Positions 9,385 through 19,600 of a DNA stretch of 64,000 nucleotides are shown here, piece by piece. The translations under genes were made by a program, and so were the position numbers. The DNA is from Cytophagales bacterium UBA2561. Its GTDB lineage: Bacteria > Bacteroidota > Bacteroidia > Cytophagales > Thermoflexibacteraceae. The stretch lies in the NCBI GenBank assembly GCA_002340355.1, contig DDLX01000015.1, positions 122,563-186,562 on the forward strand, written 5' to 3'. Under the pieces are notes generated by a model. That model made no database searches, was not told the DNA's origin, and was given only the letters and a program-made list of their open reading frames with translations. Position 1 is the stretch's first letter; the number at the start of each line of letters is the position of its first letter.

Positions 9385-10302
9385 ATGAGTAAATTTTTAA
9401 CTGTATTATTTGTTCTTTCATTTCTTGTTTTTCAGGTTAAGGCTCAACAGGAAGTCATGTTCACGCAGTATATGTTTAATCCGATGGCATTAAACCCCGC
9501 TTATGCAGGAAGTCACGAAGCTATCAGTTTTACAGGATTAGCAAGAGAGCAGTGGGTAGGTTTGGAAGGTGCGCCACGAACGCAAACGTTTTCAGTGCAT
9601 TCACCAACTTCTAATGATAAAGTCGCTTTAGGGTTTGGCTTAGTTAATGACCAACTTGGTGTAACTCGACAGACGACTATGAACCTAAATTATGCCTATC
9701 GTATTCGGTTTCCTGAAGGTGGAACGCTTTCTTTTGGATTACGTTCATCTTTAACCAATTACGTAGCTGAGTTTAGTAAACTGAGAGTCCGACAAGTCAA
9801 TGATGTTAATTTTACAAATAATGATGTCAATAAGTTATTAGTCAACTTTGGAACAGGGCTTTATTACTATACTGATTATTATTATTTTGGTTTGGCAATA
9901 CCGCGCCTATTGACGAATAAGCTCTCTGATAACGAAGCTTCTTTTGCTAGAGAGCAACGCCATTATTATCTAAGAGCAGGCTTAGTTTTTCCGCTTACAG
10001 ATGGCTTAAAACTAAAACCTCACTTTCTATTGAAAGCGACAGAAGGTTCACCATTGGAATTGGATATTAATGCAAACTTATTAATTAAAGAAGTACTATG
10101 GTTTGGGTTATCTTATCGAACAGGAGACTCCTTTGATGCTCTAACTGAGATTCAATTAACCGACCAATTACGGATAGGTTATTCGTATGACTTTTATACT
10201 GTTACGGATTTACGAGAAGTACAAAGTGGATCACATGAGATTACGATTAATTATCGCTTGAAATACGCAAAACATAAGGTCATTACACCAAGATATTTTT
10301 AA
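9385..10302 (+). CDS. PorP/SprF family type IX secretion outer-membrane protein
   Basis: A 305-residue outer-membrane beta-barrel protein of the PorP/SprF family, whose members work with type IX secretion and gliding machinery in Bacteroidota. The signal peptide ends near VKAQQ (residues about 19-22). The mature N-terminus has the typical FTQYMFNPMALNPAYAGS, the hallmark of the family, then repeated amphipathic strands ending in YRLKYAK. No PorE-like or SprA-type partner is adjacent, so it is an orphan paralogue; such genomes usually carry many. It has a strong terminator at 10402. Family call firm; the specific cargo is unknown. Confidence 0.93.
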   Translation: MSKFLTVLFVLSFLVFQVKAQQEVMFTQYMFNPMALNPAYAGSHEAISFTGLAREQWVGLEGAPRTQTFSVHSPTSNDKVALGFGLVNDQLGVTRQTTMNLNYAYRIRFPEGGTLSFGLRSSLTNYVAEFSKLRVRQVNDVNFTNNDVNKLLVNFGTGLYYYTDYYYFGLAIPRLLTNKLSDNEASFAREQRHYYLRAGLVFPLTDGLKLKPHFLLKATEGSPLELDINANLLIKEVLWFGLSYRTGDSFDALTEIQLTDQLRIGYSYDFYTVTDLREVQSGSHEITINYRLKYAKHKVITPRYF

Positions 10303-10401
10303 AAGATATTTTTTCCAAAACAAGCTATCTTTCTGAAAGTAAGTTGAATATATGAATGTGGAGTTTGCACAATTAAAACATTATCAACCTTTTGTTTTCT
10401 T

Positions 10402-10439
10402 ACTTCGGTAAGTCGTTTGACTTACCGAAGTTTTTTTTT
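10402..10439 (+). terminator. Rho-independent terminator of the PorP-like gene
   Basis: A 13 bp perfect stem (ACTTCGGTAAGTC at 10402-10414 with its complement at 10419-10431), a 4-nt loop and a run of nine T on the plus strand. Confidence 0.92.
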
Positions 10440-10448
10440 ATGAAAAAT

Positions 10449-10985
10449 TTATTCAATTACAGTTTTACCTTCCCCTGTCACAAATCCATAAACGTGGTTA
10501 TCATGTGGCATACAAATCAAAACAACTCTTCCTCTTTCATGTAAATCAGTGTACATTTTCCGAGTCGTAACTAACTCTTGTGAGCCTTGTAAATTAGGAA
10601 TTTGCTTCCCTTTACCTTTTGAAGTCAAATTAAAAGCCTCATCAACATTTAACAAAACATGATATGAATCCTTAGGTATTTCACTGGTGTGGTCTGCCTT
10701 GTTTGAAATCCGTTCTTTTTTGGAAAGTGTGCCAACTAAAATATAAGGATCATTAGTTTTTAACTTACCTACATCTATTAGAAAAAATGCACCAAATGAG
10801 GCGGCTGTAATTAAGGCTAATAATCCAGGTATTTTGGTGTTTTTAACAACAATTAGTAAAATAATTCCGACTACGGCACTCGTAATAACGATGTTTAATC
10901 CCACAACGGAACCAGTTCTTGCGGTATGTTCTACATAATACGATACATCTTCAAAAACCTGAATCCAATTAATTTCTTGTTCCAT
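10449..10985 (-). CDS. Small membrane protein, function unknown
   Basis: A 178-residue product when started at the ATG at 10983-10985 (MEQEINW); an ATG 63 nt upstream would add a poorly conserved-looking extension. Two hydrophobic segments (about residues 29-48 and 53-72) are followed by a roughly 100-residue soluble domain ending in a region around MPHDNHVYGFVTGEG. I do not recognise the family. It is a lone gene, convergent with the PorP-like gene and sharing its terminator region. Confidence 0.65.
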   Translation of the reverse strand: MEQEINWIQVFEDVSYYVEHTARTGSVVGLNIVITSAVVGIILLIVVKNTKIPGLLALITAASFGAFFLIDVGKLKTNDPYILVGTLSKKERISNKADHTSEIPKDSYHVLLNVDEAFNLTSKGKGKQIPNLQGSQELVTTRKMYTDLHERGRVVLICMPHDNHVYGFVTGEGKTVIE

Positions 10986-11332
10986 GAGTATAGTGCTTAG
11001 TAAAAAATGAGTAATGGAGTTGCTGTAAATGTAAGACAAAAATGGCAATAAATTTGACTGGTTATCCTTATTTATTTAAACGGAAATCAAAAGAGCGAGG
11101 TTTGTAAGTTGAATCTAATGTGAGTAAAATATTACTTAATGTCGTATTAATTACATTTTTACTCCAAATCGTTAAAAGTACAAAATAACTTAAATAAATT
11201 ATTCATTATTCGATCTCCGAATCAGGGTACTTATTATCAAAGGAGAATTTGAAATAAATAACCATTTATTTATAGTTTTATTGTGAGTATATTATTTATA
11301 CAATTTTGATAACCAAATTTTTATAAAAAAGA

Positions 11333-11875
11333 TCAAATATTAGAGTTGCTAGATTGCATACAAGGTTTTACTACAAAGTTTGGCGGAAATCCATGTATCC
11401 CATAGCGTTTACCTTGAAATAAAATCGGAGATAGAGACAACAAAAAATCCAAAGAAAGAATTTTTATTTGTTGATTTTCTTGTTTTCCTGCATTCAGAAT
11501 TAAGCGGAATTGACATTCGTATTTTTCATCATAAAAATAATCAACAAGTTGATTTCGGATAAAATCATAGAGCGTATTTTTAAATTTCTCGTGTAAGTTT
11601 TTTCGATGAATAAATTGTTGTTTTTGTACGTTTTTTAATTCTACTAAATAAACCTGATATTGATTCTCTTGACAAAATTGAATGATTAAGCAATCTACTG
11701 AAGCAGGTCTAATTTTGAGATGTTTGGCATTATAAAAATCATCTACCTTAATAATTAAAACCGAATTTCGATCAATTTTAGGGGTAAACTCTACACAAAT
11801 TCCTTCGTCTTCACATTCGGAAACTATAAATGATTGGATGGAACTTTCATTTCTGAGACGCTCAATTAATTCCAT
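11333..11875 (-). CDS. ATPase-associated small protein, possible PD-(D/E)xK nuclease
   Basis: A 180-residue protein encoded 11 nt after the ATPase gene, so almost certainly co-transcribed. Residues 60-82 show a beta strand with Asp61 (DCLIIQ) followed by YLVELK, with Glu79 and Lys81. The D-x17-ExK arrangement is that of PD-(D/E)xK nucleases and nuclease-like proteins. The rest, including the charged helix near residues 85-115, fits such a fold but gives no further signature. I do not recognise a named family. If active, it would be the effector of the ATPase. The nuclease reading is inference from one motif; a nuclease-dead adaptor is also possible. Confidence 0.6.
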   Translation of the reverse strand: MELIERLRNESSIQSFIVSECEDEGICVEFTPKIDRNSVLIIKVDDFYNAKHLKIRPASVDCLIIQFCQENQYQVYLVELKNVQKQQFIHRKNLHEKFKNTLYDFIRNQLVDYFYDEKYECQFRLILNAGKQENQQIKILSLDFLLSLSPILFQGKRYGIHGFPPNFVVKPCMQSSNSNI

Positions 11876-11886
11876 TTCTTGAACTT

Positions 11887-13218
11887 TTAATCTAAAATTT
11901 GAAACCGTTCTTGGTATAATTTTTCGGCTGTTTCTGCAAAATTTTCATCCTCAATGCCACTTTCAGAAGGTTGAGCATGAGGATTAACAATACTTCCTTG
12001 AGTAGTTTGTACAATATGATAGACTGCCATTTTATTCCTCTCGGTAGCTTTCTGGAGGACTAAATTATTGATTTTATTAAAAATATAATTACTGTGCGTA
12101 GTCATTACAATCTTGACATTATGGCGGGTCAATTCGCTAAAGATTTCGGTCAATAAAACTTGAATTTCAGGATGCAAATGAGCCTCAGGTTCTTCTATGA
12201 AAATAACTTTGTATTTCTTTTCATCGTGGTTCATTAAATATTTTAGATGTGCCACCATCGGAGCCAGCTCTGAAACCATCGAAGAAGTTTCCGAAAGGTT
12301 CAATTTAAGTTGAATTTCAGGGTTATAGTATTCTAATTTTTTCGAATCTTCATTAAATATAATTTCAGCATTGACTAAACTTTGTTCAATTTTATGAGCA
12401 AATTTCTGATAAATATTTTCCTGTTTTTGTGTTTTAATTGTAGAAATATTTAGAAAATAATCTGCAATTGGTTCAGGCAAAGTAGGAATTTCTATCTTAC
12501 TGGAAATGAAACTTCTAACTTTGGATAATTCGGCAAAAATAGAACTGAATGAACTCATTGCCTCATATAGCCCTGACCGAGAAGCAGGTAAAAAATAGGC
12601 TTGAAAATTTTGTTCAAAATCAAAAAATATAGAGGATAAAAACGTATTAGTTTTGAAGATGAATTCATCTTTGAATTTTTTTAGAGATGAATTATCCTTA
12701 AAATCAGTAGTTTTCGAAATAGTCAAAATATCTGAGTAAATCTTAGCTGGAATAGTTAGTGAAGTAATCGCTAACTCCTGATTTTGAATGCTTACTGCAA
12801 AACTCAATCGGTTTGGAAAATCAATAGAAACACAAAGTGGTTTATTAGTAAACTTACTTTGTAAATTCTCAAAGTTACCCGTGTATGAATGTTGATAAGA
12901 ATGTGTTAAATCACTCAAAAAGATCTCTTCCAAACACATAGTTATAAGTTCTTGATAAGATTCCTCAAAATTGGATTTTTTATCTGAACTACCTGAAATA
13001 GAATTGATTATCTTATCAATAATTGAGTTTTTGGCATAAAGATTAAGAAACTTGCTTCTAGCTTCAGCCTGAAGTGTGTATTTCAAGATCAAATAAATCG
13101 CTGACATGGCATATGATTTTCCGATGTTATTTTTACCATAAAGCACATGAAAATCATTATTCAAATCAAACGTGAAATCATGAAGAGGTCCAAAGTTTTG
13201 AAGGTGTATTTTCATCAT
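11887..13218 (-). CDS. AAA/ABC-type ATPase (OLD/SMC-like), possible defence ATPase
   Basis: A 443-residue ATPase with the Walker A motif GKNNIGKS at 28-35, just after an N-terminal FGPLHDF strand typical of RecF/SMC/OLD-like ATPases. A combined signature-to-Walker B region near residues 310-345 reads SSMVSELAP and FIEEPEAHLHPE. A switch-histidine strand VMTTHSNYIF follows near residue 370. This is the predicted AAA_15/AAA_21 class common in anti-phage and abortive-infection modules. There is no TOPRIM domain, unlike true OLD nucleases, so a nuclease would have to come from a partner; the downstream gene is a candidate. ATPase call firm, defence role inferred. Confidence 0.85.
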   Translation of the reverse strand: MMKIHLQNFGPLHDFTFDLNNDFHVLYGKNNIGKSYAMSAIYLILKYTLQAEARSKFLNLYAKNSIIDKIINSISGSSDKKSNFEESYQELITMCLEEIFLSDLTHSYQHSYTGNFENLQSKFTNKPLCVSIDFPNRLSFAVSIQNQELAITSLTIPAKIYSDILTISKTTDFKDNSSLKKFKDEFIFKTNTFLSSIFFDFEQNFQAYFLPASRSGLYEAMSSFSSIFAELSKVRSFISSKIEIPTLPEPIADYFLNISTIKTQKQENIYQKFAHKIEQSLVNAEIIFNEDSKKLEYYNPEIQLKLNLSETSSMVSELAPMVAHLKYLMNHDEKKYKVIFIEEPEAHLHPEIQVLLTEIFSELTRHNVKIVMTTHSNYIFNKINNLVLQKATERNKMAVYHIVQTTQGSIVNPHAQPSESGIEDENFAETAEKLYQERFQILD

Positions 13219-13279
13219 TTATTCTGAGAATCTTTTTAGATAGGCATTATCGTTTTGCAATTACCTAATTAGTCGAAAT

Positions 13280-14296
13280 TTAAGATAATTCTGAAATTAA
13301 TGGCAAATACACCGTAAAATAAACTTCTGAGACCTCAACCTCAACTTTCTGTGCCGTAACTAAAGTGTAACGACTTTGAATACCAGCTAAAATACTACAC
13401 GGTGAATAGGAAGGTTTAGAACGGCGACGCAAATTATTACGGACTAGAAGTGTGTTTTCGTCTTTAGGCAAAATTTCGATATAAAGTGGATTTTTTTTGC
13501 ATAATCTATTGTGTTTTAAGGCATTAGTAATCAGTAGTTGAATTACTAAAGGGGGTAAAAGTTTACCTTTAAAATCTTGGTTTGAGATATTTATGTCTAA
13601 TACTACGGCATCTTCAAATTGACTCCTTAGGATAAAAGAATACGCATCTATAAATTCCAGTTCTTCCTGTAAAGAAATGGGTTTTTGATCTCGATGGGTG
13701 ACAACATATTGATAAATCTCAGTCAATTTTTGTGTAAAAATACTTGCTAATTTAGGATTTTCTGCCTGTAGTTGAGCTAGTTTTTGAGTACTTTTTAGTG
13801 AAAATGCAGGGTCAATATAATTCTGTAAGGTTTCAAGTTGTGTTTGATTTTTCTCTTGACGAAGCTGTTCAGAATAGAGAGATGTGTGCTGCCATTTTTG
13901 TAAAAAATAATGAGCATAATAAATTGAAACAATTGGTAATGAAATGGCTCCACCCCATAAATTAACTGTGACTAACTGTGAAATCGTAGGAAGATATTCT
14001 GCAAAGCCTATTTGCAAAAAGAAGTAAGTGAGATTAATACAAATTAATGAATAAATTAACACTACAATTAGTTGAGTTGCTAATCGTTTTGTCTTATAAT
14101 TTTTCCATGTATATTTTTCATCCAAATATTGGGCAATCTGTCTATTCCCAAAAGCAAAGAGAATCAGTAAAATAATGACCCAAAATAAGGCAGTTAGTAC
14201 TGAAGGGTTGGTCTCAGAGAACTTACGATAAACAGGATAAAAACTCGCCAAAAGAATGGCAAGAAACAAGATAATATGACGATTTTGGAGTTTCAT
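13280..14296 (-). CDS. LytS/YehU-type sensor kinase homologue lacking the phospho-acceptor histidine
   Basis: A 338-residue protein when started at MKLQNRH; an upstream ATG is less likely. Four hydrophobic segments (about residues 7-20, 34-50, 74-96 and 108-130) are followed by the His_kinase region and an ATPase-like domain. The family motif NPHFLFNSLN appears as DPAFSLKSTQ at 162-171, so the phospho-acceptor His is Ala164. The N box is present as TNALKHN (257-263), but the glycine-rich loop is weak (SILAGIQSRYT). It is therefore probably a pseudokinase. No LytTR response regulator is adjacent. The next gene downstream on the same strand is the ATPase pair. Confidence 0.75.
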   Translation of the reverse strand: MKLQNRHIILFLAILLASFYPVYRKFSETNPSVLTALFWVIILLILFAFGNRQIAQYLDEKYTWKNYKTKRLATQLIVVLIYSLICINLTYFFLQIGFAEYLPTISQLVTVNLWGGAISLPIVSIYYAHYFLQKWQHTSLYSEQLRQEKNQTQLETLQNYIDPAFSLKSTQKLAQLQAENPKLASIFTQKLTEIYQYVVTHRDQKPISLQEELEFIDAYSFILRSQFEDAVVLDINISNQDFKGKLLPPLVIQLLITNALKHNRLCKKNPLYIEILPKDENTLLVRNNLRRRSKPSYSPCSILAGIQSRYTLVTAQKVEVEVSEVYFTVYLPLISELS

Positions 14297-14392
14297 AAAC
14301 CTAATTTTGGGAGAGTGGAATGAAACAAAATAGAATGGCACAAGGAAAATTACGCAATAAATCTGATAAAATAAATACTTCGGGAGAGAAAA

Positions 14393-16384
14393 TTAAATTC
14401 GTACTCCAATTAATAAAATATCATCACGCTGAGATACGCCATTCATGTATTGAGAAAGCCTATTTTCCAGTTCTTCTTTTTGTTTAACAACGGGTTTTGA
14501 AGCATTTTTGATTAATAAATCTCGGAGTCGTTGCCGTCCAAATCGATCGTGATTGATGGCACTATTTTGATCTACAAATCCGTCTGTTGTTAAATAAACC
14601 ATACTTCCCTTTGGTGGAGTAAATACTTGAGACTGAAATTGTTTACGTTCATTTTGTCGTCCTCCGATAGACTTTCGTGTTCCTTTTAAGATTTGTAATT
14701 CTCCATCTGTTCGTACACACGTGAGGCTGTGTTTTGCTCCTGCAAAAACTAATTTAGTGTCTGAGCCTTCTTTTTTTTGAATAGCTAAAATTCCCAAATC
14801 CATACCGTTAGGATCACCTGTTTCATGTTGGCGGAGAGCAACCTTCACTGATTCATGCAATGCCCATAAAATTTGAGCGGGAGCCGCCACATCATTCATA
14901 TGAATAATTTCATTGAGTAATAAACTTCCAATCATGGTCATAAATGCCCCAGGTACGCCATGCCCTGTACAGTCTGCTACTGTCAATAATATGGTATCTC
15001 TCACTTGATCAATACGATAGAAATCACCTGAAACTACATCTTTTGGTGAGTAAATAATAAAATAGTCGTGCAATAAAGCCTGCATTCGGCTTTTATCAGG
15101 TAGCATCGCTTGTTGGATAGTCAAAGCTGCACGAATACTCTCTCCAATACGAATATTTTGCTTTTCGATTTTATTTTTTTGCTGGCGCAATTCGGTTACG
15201 TCTTGTCCCACCGAAATAATTTTGTGGGGCTGTCCCTTACGATTCAAAATAGGAGCAAAAGTTTCTGTAAAATGAATAATTTTATCATTTACAAATAAAT
15301 CAGTTTCACGAGTTTGTGCTTTTCCTTTGACGACTTCCTGCCAAAATGCTTGTACTTCCTTAACATCCTTAGCAGTACGAGAATTAGCATGACGATTGAA
15401 CTCAGCAATATTTTTACCTATTAAATCTTGTCGTTCCACACCAAAAAGTTCGGCAGTTTTATAGCTGACATTCAGTATTTTACCTTCTAGATTAAATTCT
15501 GTGATTGGAGCATGAATATAAATGGCATCTAATACGGCAGTCATTTCAGTTTCTCGGACAGCAAGCGTTTCAAGAATGGCTTGGATTTCTTCTTTATTCT
15601 GCTTAATCGTTTCTTGACTGGTTTCGAGTGCATGATTTTTTTCAGTAATATATTCGGTTTGCTGAATTAATAGTTTGTTTTGACGAATAATTTCCTGATT
15701 CTGCCCAACAATTTTATTTTTTTGTTCTTCAATTTGTGAATTTTTATGGGCTAATTCCTGATGGGATTTTCCAAGTGATTGATTGATCTTATGTAGATGA
15801 TTTTCATACTGCATATTCATCTTTTGTAAAAAAACAAATCCTGAAGCTAATACTAAAAACATAAAAGCTTGTGGAATTTTAACTGATAACCAGCTCGCTA
15901 CTTGCCATCCATTAGGCTCAATCCAAGTACAATAAATAATATCATAAGCCATAATAAAGCCCAAATTCAAAATAGAAATGACAATAAACCATTCTTTTTC
16001 TTTATGATAATCAATCAATAAAAAAGGATAAACACAAAAAATGACACTTCCGAATAATACGGCTGAATAATGCTCAGTTTCGTGAATTTCGGTTACAGGA
16101 AAAAAAATGGTAATGAGCGTAGGTAAGATACTAAGAATCAGACGGGAAATAAAAACTTTATGAAAAAAATTTAGTCCTAATGTTCCTAAAATTAAAATGC
16201 AAAATGATACGAATCCTAGAGCTAAATGGTATTCTTGATTGAAAAGTGCAATCCCGCCCGAAACAAGCAACAATGGAAGAGTTGTCCAACTAATACGGTT
16301 AGCCAAAATAATTTGCTTTTTGAGTAGTGTACTCATTCCGCTTCTTACTCCAATTTGAAACCAGTTCTTGACTGTAAATTTCAT
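14393..16384 (-). CDS. Membrane-bound PAS-PP2C (SpoIIE) serine phosphatase
   Basis: A 663-residue protein: about six hydrophobic segments in residues 20-190, a coiled coil (about 195-280), a PAS domain (about 285-400, with ILNVSYKTAELFGV and GKNIAEF) and a C-terminal PP2C-like SpoIIE domain. The phosphatase metal-binding residues are visible in VSGDFY and VADCTGHGVPGAFM, with GMDLGI and the final RDDILLIG. Such enzymes usually dephosphorylate STAS-type anti-sigma antagonists; a STAS protein is encoded 25 kb away at 41819, which may or may not be the target. A TATATTTG element lies about 40 nt upstream of the start. Confidence 0.92.
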   Translation of the reverse strand: MKFTVKNWFQIGVRSGMSTLLKKQIILANRISWTTLPLLLVSGGIALFNQEYHLALGFVSFCILILGTLGLNFFHKVFISRLILSILPTLITIFFPVTEIHETEHYSAVLFGSVIFCVYPFLLIDYHKEKEWFIVISILNLGFIMAYDIIYCTWIEPNGWQVASWLSVKIPQAFMFLVLASGFVFLQKMNMQYENHLHKINQSLGKSHQELAHKNSQIEEQKNKIVGQNQEIIRQNKLLIQQTEYITEKNHALETSQETIKQNKEEIQAILETLAVRETEMTAVLDAIYIHAPITEFNLEGKILNVSYKTAELFGVERQDLIGKNIAEFNRHANSRTAKDVKEVQAFWQEVVKGKAQTRETDLFVNDKIIHFTETFAPILNRKGQPHKIISVGQDVTELRQQKNKIEKQNIRIGESIRAALTIQQAMLPDKSRMQALLHDYFIIYSPKDVVSGDFYRIDQVRDTILLTVADCTGHGVPGAFMTMIGSLLLNEIIHMNDVAAPAQILWALHESVKVALRQHETGDPNGMDLGILAIQKKEGSDTKLVFAGAKHSLTCVRTDGELQILKGTRKSIGGRQNERKQFQSQVFTPPKGSMVYLTTDGFVDQNSAINHDRFGRQRLRDLLIKNASKPVVKQKEELENRLSQYMNGVSQRDDILLIGVRI

Positions 16385-16423
16385 ATATTAAATTATTTAC
16401 TCACTTCTTTGCCCAAAGTATTA

Positions 16424-16431
16424 CAAATATA
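16424..16431 (-). promoter_or_regulatory. Candidate -7 element for the PP2C gene
   Basis: On the minus strand this reads TATATTTG, an exact match to TAnnTTTG, 40 nt before the PP2C start codon. No matching -33 TTG is seen at 19-21 nt. Confidence 0.4.
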
Positions 16432-16612
16432 GTACCTTAATACTGTTTTATGACCTAAAATATTGATGTTTGGTTGGTTATATAATCTTAGATTAAAGTT
16501 CATTTTGAGTCAGTTATAGAAATATAAGGAACAAAAAATTATAGAAATAATCAAATAAAAGGAAATAAAATCCATTTATAACATCAATCTATATTTCCTT
16601 TAGGCTCAAATA

Positions 16613-16644
16613 TTTGGCAGATTCTAAATTTATCAGTACATTTG
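16613..16644 (+). promoter_or_regulatory. rpoC promoter, Bacteroidota type
   Basis: TTTG at 16613-16616, a 20 bp spacer and TACATTTG at 16637-16644 match the primary sigma consensus TTTG-N19-21-TAnnTTTG. It lies 30 nt upstream of the rpoC start and rules out a longer rpoC frame that begins at 16614. Confidence 0.78.
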
Positions 16645-16673
16645 CTGGTTCAAAATATAACTGCAACTTCAGA

Positions 16674-19600
16674 ATGGCATTCAGAAAAAACAAAAAGTTT
16701 AGCAACGATTTTACGAGTATTACCATTAGCCTGGCATCTCCCGAATCAATTTTGGAAAGCTCTTTTGGTGAAGTTACCCAACCTGAAACCATTAATTATC
16801 GTACTTACAAACCCGAGATGGGTGGCTTGTTTTGCGAACGGATTTTTGGACCTGTCAAGGATTGGGAATGTCACTGTGGAAAATACAAACGGATTCGTTA
16901 TAAAGGCATTATTTGTGACCGTTGTGGCGTAGAAGTGACCGAGAAGAAAGTTCGCCGTGAGCGGATGGGACATATCCAACTCGTCATTCCTGTTGCCCAT
17001 ATCTGGTATTTTCGTTCATTGCCCAACAAAATCGGGTATTTACTCGGACTCCCCACCAAAAAACTCGACCAAATCATTTATTATGAGCGCTATGTCGTAA
17101 TTCAACCGGGGGTTAAAGCAGATGATGGAATTGCCTACTTAGACTTTTTGACTGAAGATGAATACCTTGATATTTTAGATAAATTACCACGTGAAAACCA
17201 ACAATTGGACGATGACAACCCTGATAAGTTCATTGCCAAGATGGGAGCTGAAGGTCTCGAAATGTTATTGACACGTATTGAGCTTGATCAACTTTCGTAT
17301 GACCTCCGTCATGCGGCAGCTCATGATACATCTCAACAACGTAAAGCCGAAGCTTTGAAACGGCTGAAAGTTGTGGAAGCCTTCCGAGAAGCACGTACTC
17401 GAATTGAAAATCGCCCTGAATGGATGATTATTAAGATGGTGCCTGTTATTCCGCCTGAATTGCGTCCACTTGTGCCATTGGATGGAGGACGATTTGCTAC
17501 TTCAGATTTGAATGATTTATATCGCCGAGTGATTATTCGAAATAATCGTTTGAAGCGACTAATTGATATTAAAGCTCCTGAAGTTATCTTACGAAATGAA
17601 AAACGAATGCTCCAAGAGGCAGTTGATTCATTGTTTGATAACTCCAGAAAAGTAAATGCCGTTCGTGCCGATGGAAATCGAGCCTTAAAATCTTTGAGTG
17701 ATATGCTTAAAGGAAAACAAGGACGATTCCGTCAAAATTTATTAGGTAAGCGGGTTGATTACTCAGGACGTTCTGTAATTGTAGTAGGTCCTGAATTGCA
17801 GTTGCATGAATGTGGTTTGCCTAAAAATATGGCGGCAGAATTATACAAACCGTTTGTTATTCGGAAATTAATTGAGCGAGGTATTGTCAAAACGGTTAAA
17901 TCTGCTAAGAAAATTGTTGATAAAAAATCTCCTGTCGTTTGGGATATTTTGGAGAACGTTTTGAAAGGACATCCTGTCCTGCTGAACCGTGCGCCAACTT
18001 TGCACCGTTTGGGTATTCAAGCTTTCCAACCCAAGTTGATTGAAGGAAAAGCTATTCAATTGCATCCCTTAGTTTGTACGGCATTTAACGCCGATTTTGA
18101 TGGTGACCAGATGGCGGTTCATGTTCCACTAGGAAATGAAGCGGTTTTGGAAGCCTCTTTATTAATGTTGGCTTCACATAATATTTTGAACCCTGCCAAC
18201 GGAAAACCAATTGCTGTACCTTCACAGGATATGGTTTTGGGATTATATTACTTATCCAAAGAACGAAAACCAACGGCTGATTATCCTGTACCAGGAACAG
18301 GAATGCGATTCTATAGTGCTGAAGAAGTTATTATTGCTATTAATGAAGGAAGACTACACAAAAATGCTGGTATCAAGGTTCGGGTTACTGTCCGAGATAA
18401 TGAAACTGGCGAATTTGAAGAAAAACTCATTGATACGGTAGCAGGTCGGGTTTTGGTAAATCAGTTTGTTCCTGAAGAAGTAGGTTATGTGAACGAGGAA
18501 TTAAGTAAAAAAGCGCTTCAAAAAATTATTGCTCACGTTTGTAAAATCGTGGGAATGCAACGAACGGCAAAGTTTTTGGATGATATTAAGTATCTCGGTT
18601 TCCAGACTGCTTATAAAGGAGGTTTATCTATTGGATTAGATGATATCCAAATTCCAGATGATAAAGAAAAACTGATTCTTGAAGCTAAGGAAGAGGTAGA
18701 TGGAGTTTGGCAAAATTACTATATGGGCTTGATTACAGATAACGAACGCTATAATCAGGTTATTGATATTTGGACACGAGTAAATAATGGATTGACTTCG
18801 ACCTTAATGCAAGAACTTGCTGATAATCAAGGAGGTTTCAATTCTGTTTATATGATGATGCACTCTGGTGCAAGGGGTTCACGAGAACAAATTCGGCAGT
18901 TAGGCGGAATGCGGGGCTTGATGGCAAAACCTCAGAAAAACTTACAAGGTTCAGTAGGGGAAATTATTGAAAACCCTATTCTTTCTAACTTTAAAGAAGG
19001 ACTGGACGTTATTGAGTATTTTATTTCGACACACGGCGCACGGAAAGGTTTGGCAGATACCGCACTGAAGACGGCTGATGCTGGATACTTGACACGGCGT
19101 TTGGTGGATGTAGCACAAGATGTTGTTATTAACGAATACGATTGTGGTACATTGCGGGGGGTAGTTATGGAAGCACTCAAAGACCAAGATGATATCATTG
19201 AGTCTTTATTTGATAGAATTTTAGGACGTTCTTCAGTACATGATGTTTATGACCCTATTAATGAGGAACTTATTGTTGAAGCAGGTGCTGAAATTACCGA
19301 AGAAGTCGCTAAACGAATTGAAGAAACCAGTATTGAACAAGTTGAGGTTCGTTCAGTTCTGACTTGTGAAACTCGTCAAGGAGCTTGTGCAACGTGTTAT
19401 GGTCGAAATTTATCTACGGGTAAGGCGGTTCATGTAGGCGAATCAGTAGGGGTAATTGCGGCACAATCCATTGGTGAGCCAGGTACTCAATTAACTTTAC
19501 GGACTTTCCACGTAGGAGGTACGGCTTCTAACATTGCGGTAGATGCAACACTCTATACGAAATTTGCAGGAGTGATTCAGTTTGAGGACATGAAAAGCGT

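Noticed and set aside
11887..13218. OLD-family nuclease
   Set aside because: No C-terminal TOPRIM domain is visible in the 443-residue protein.
16614..16673. Twenty-codon N-terminal extension of rpoC
   Set aside because: It overlaps the rpoC promoter (-33 and -7 boxes) and does not resemble the family N-terminus, which begins MAFRKNKK.
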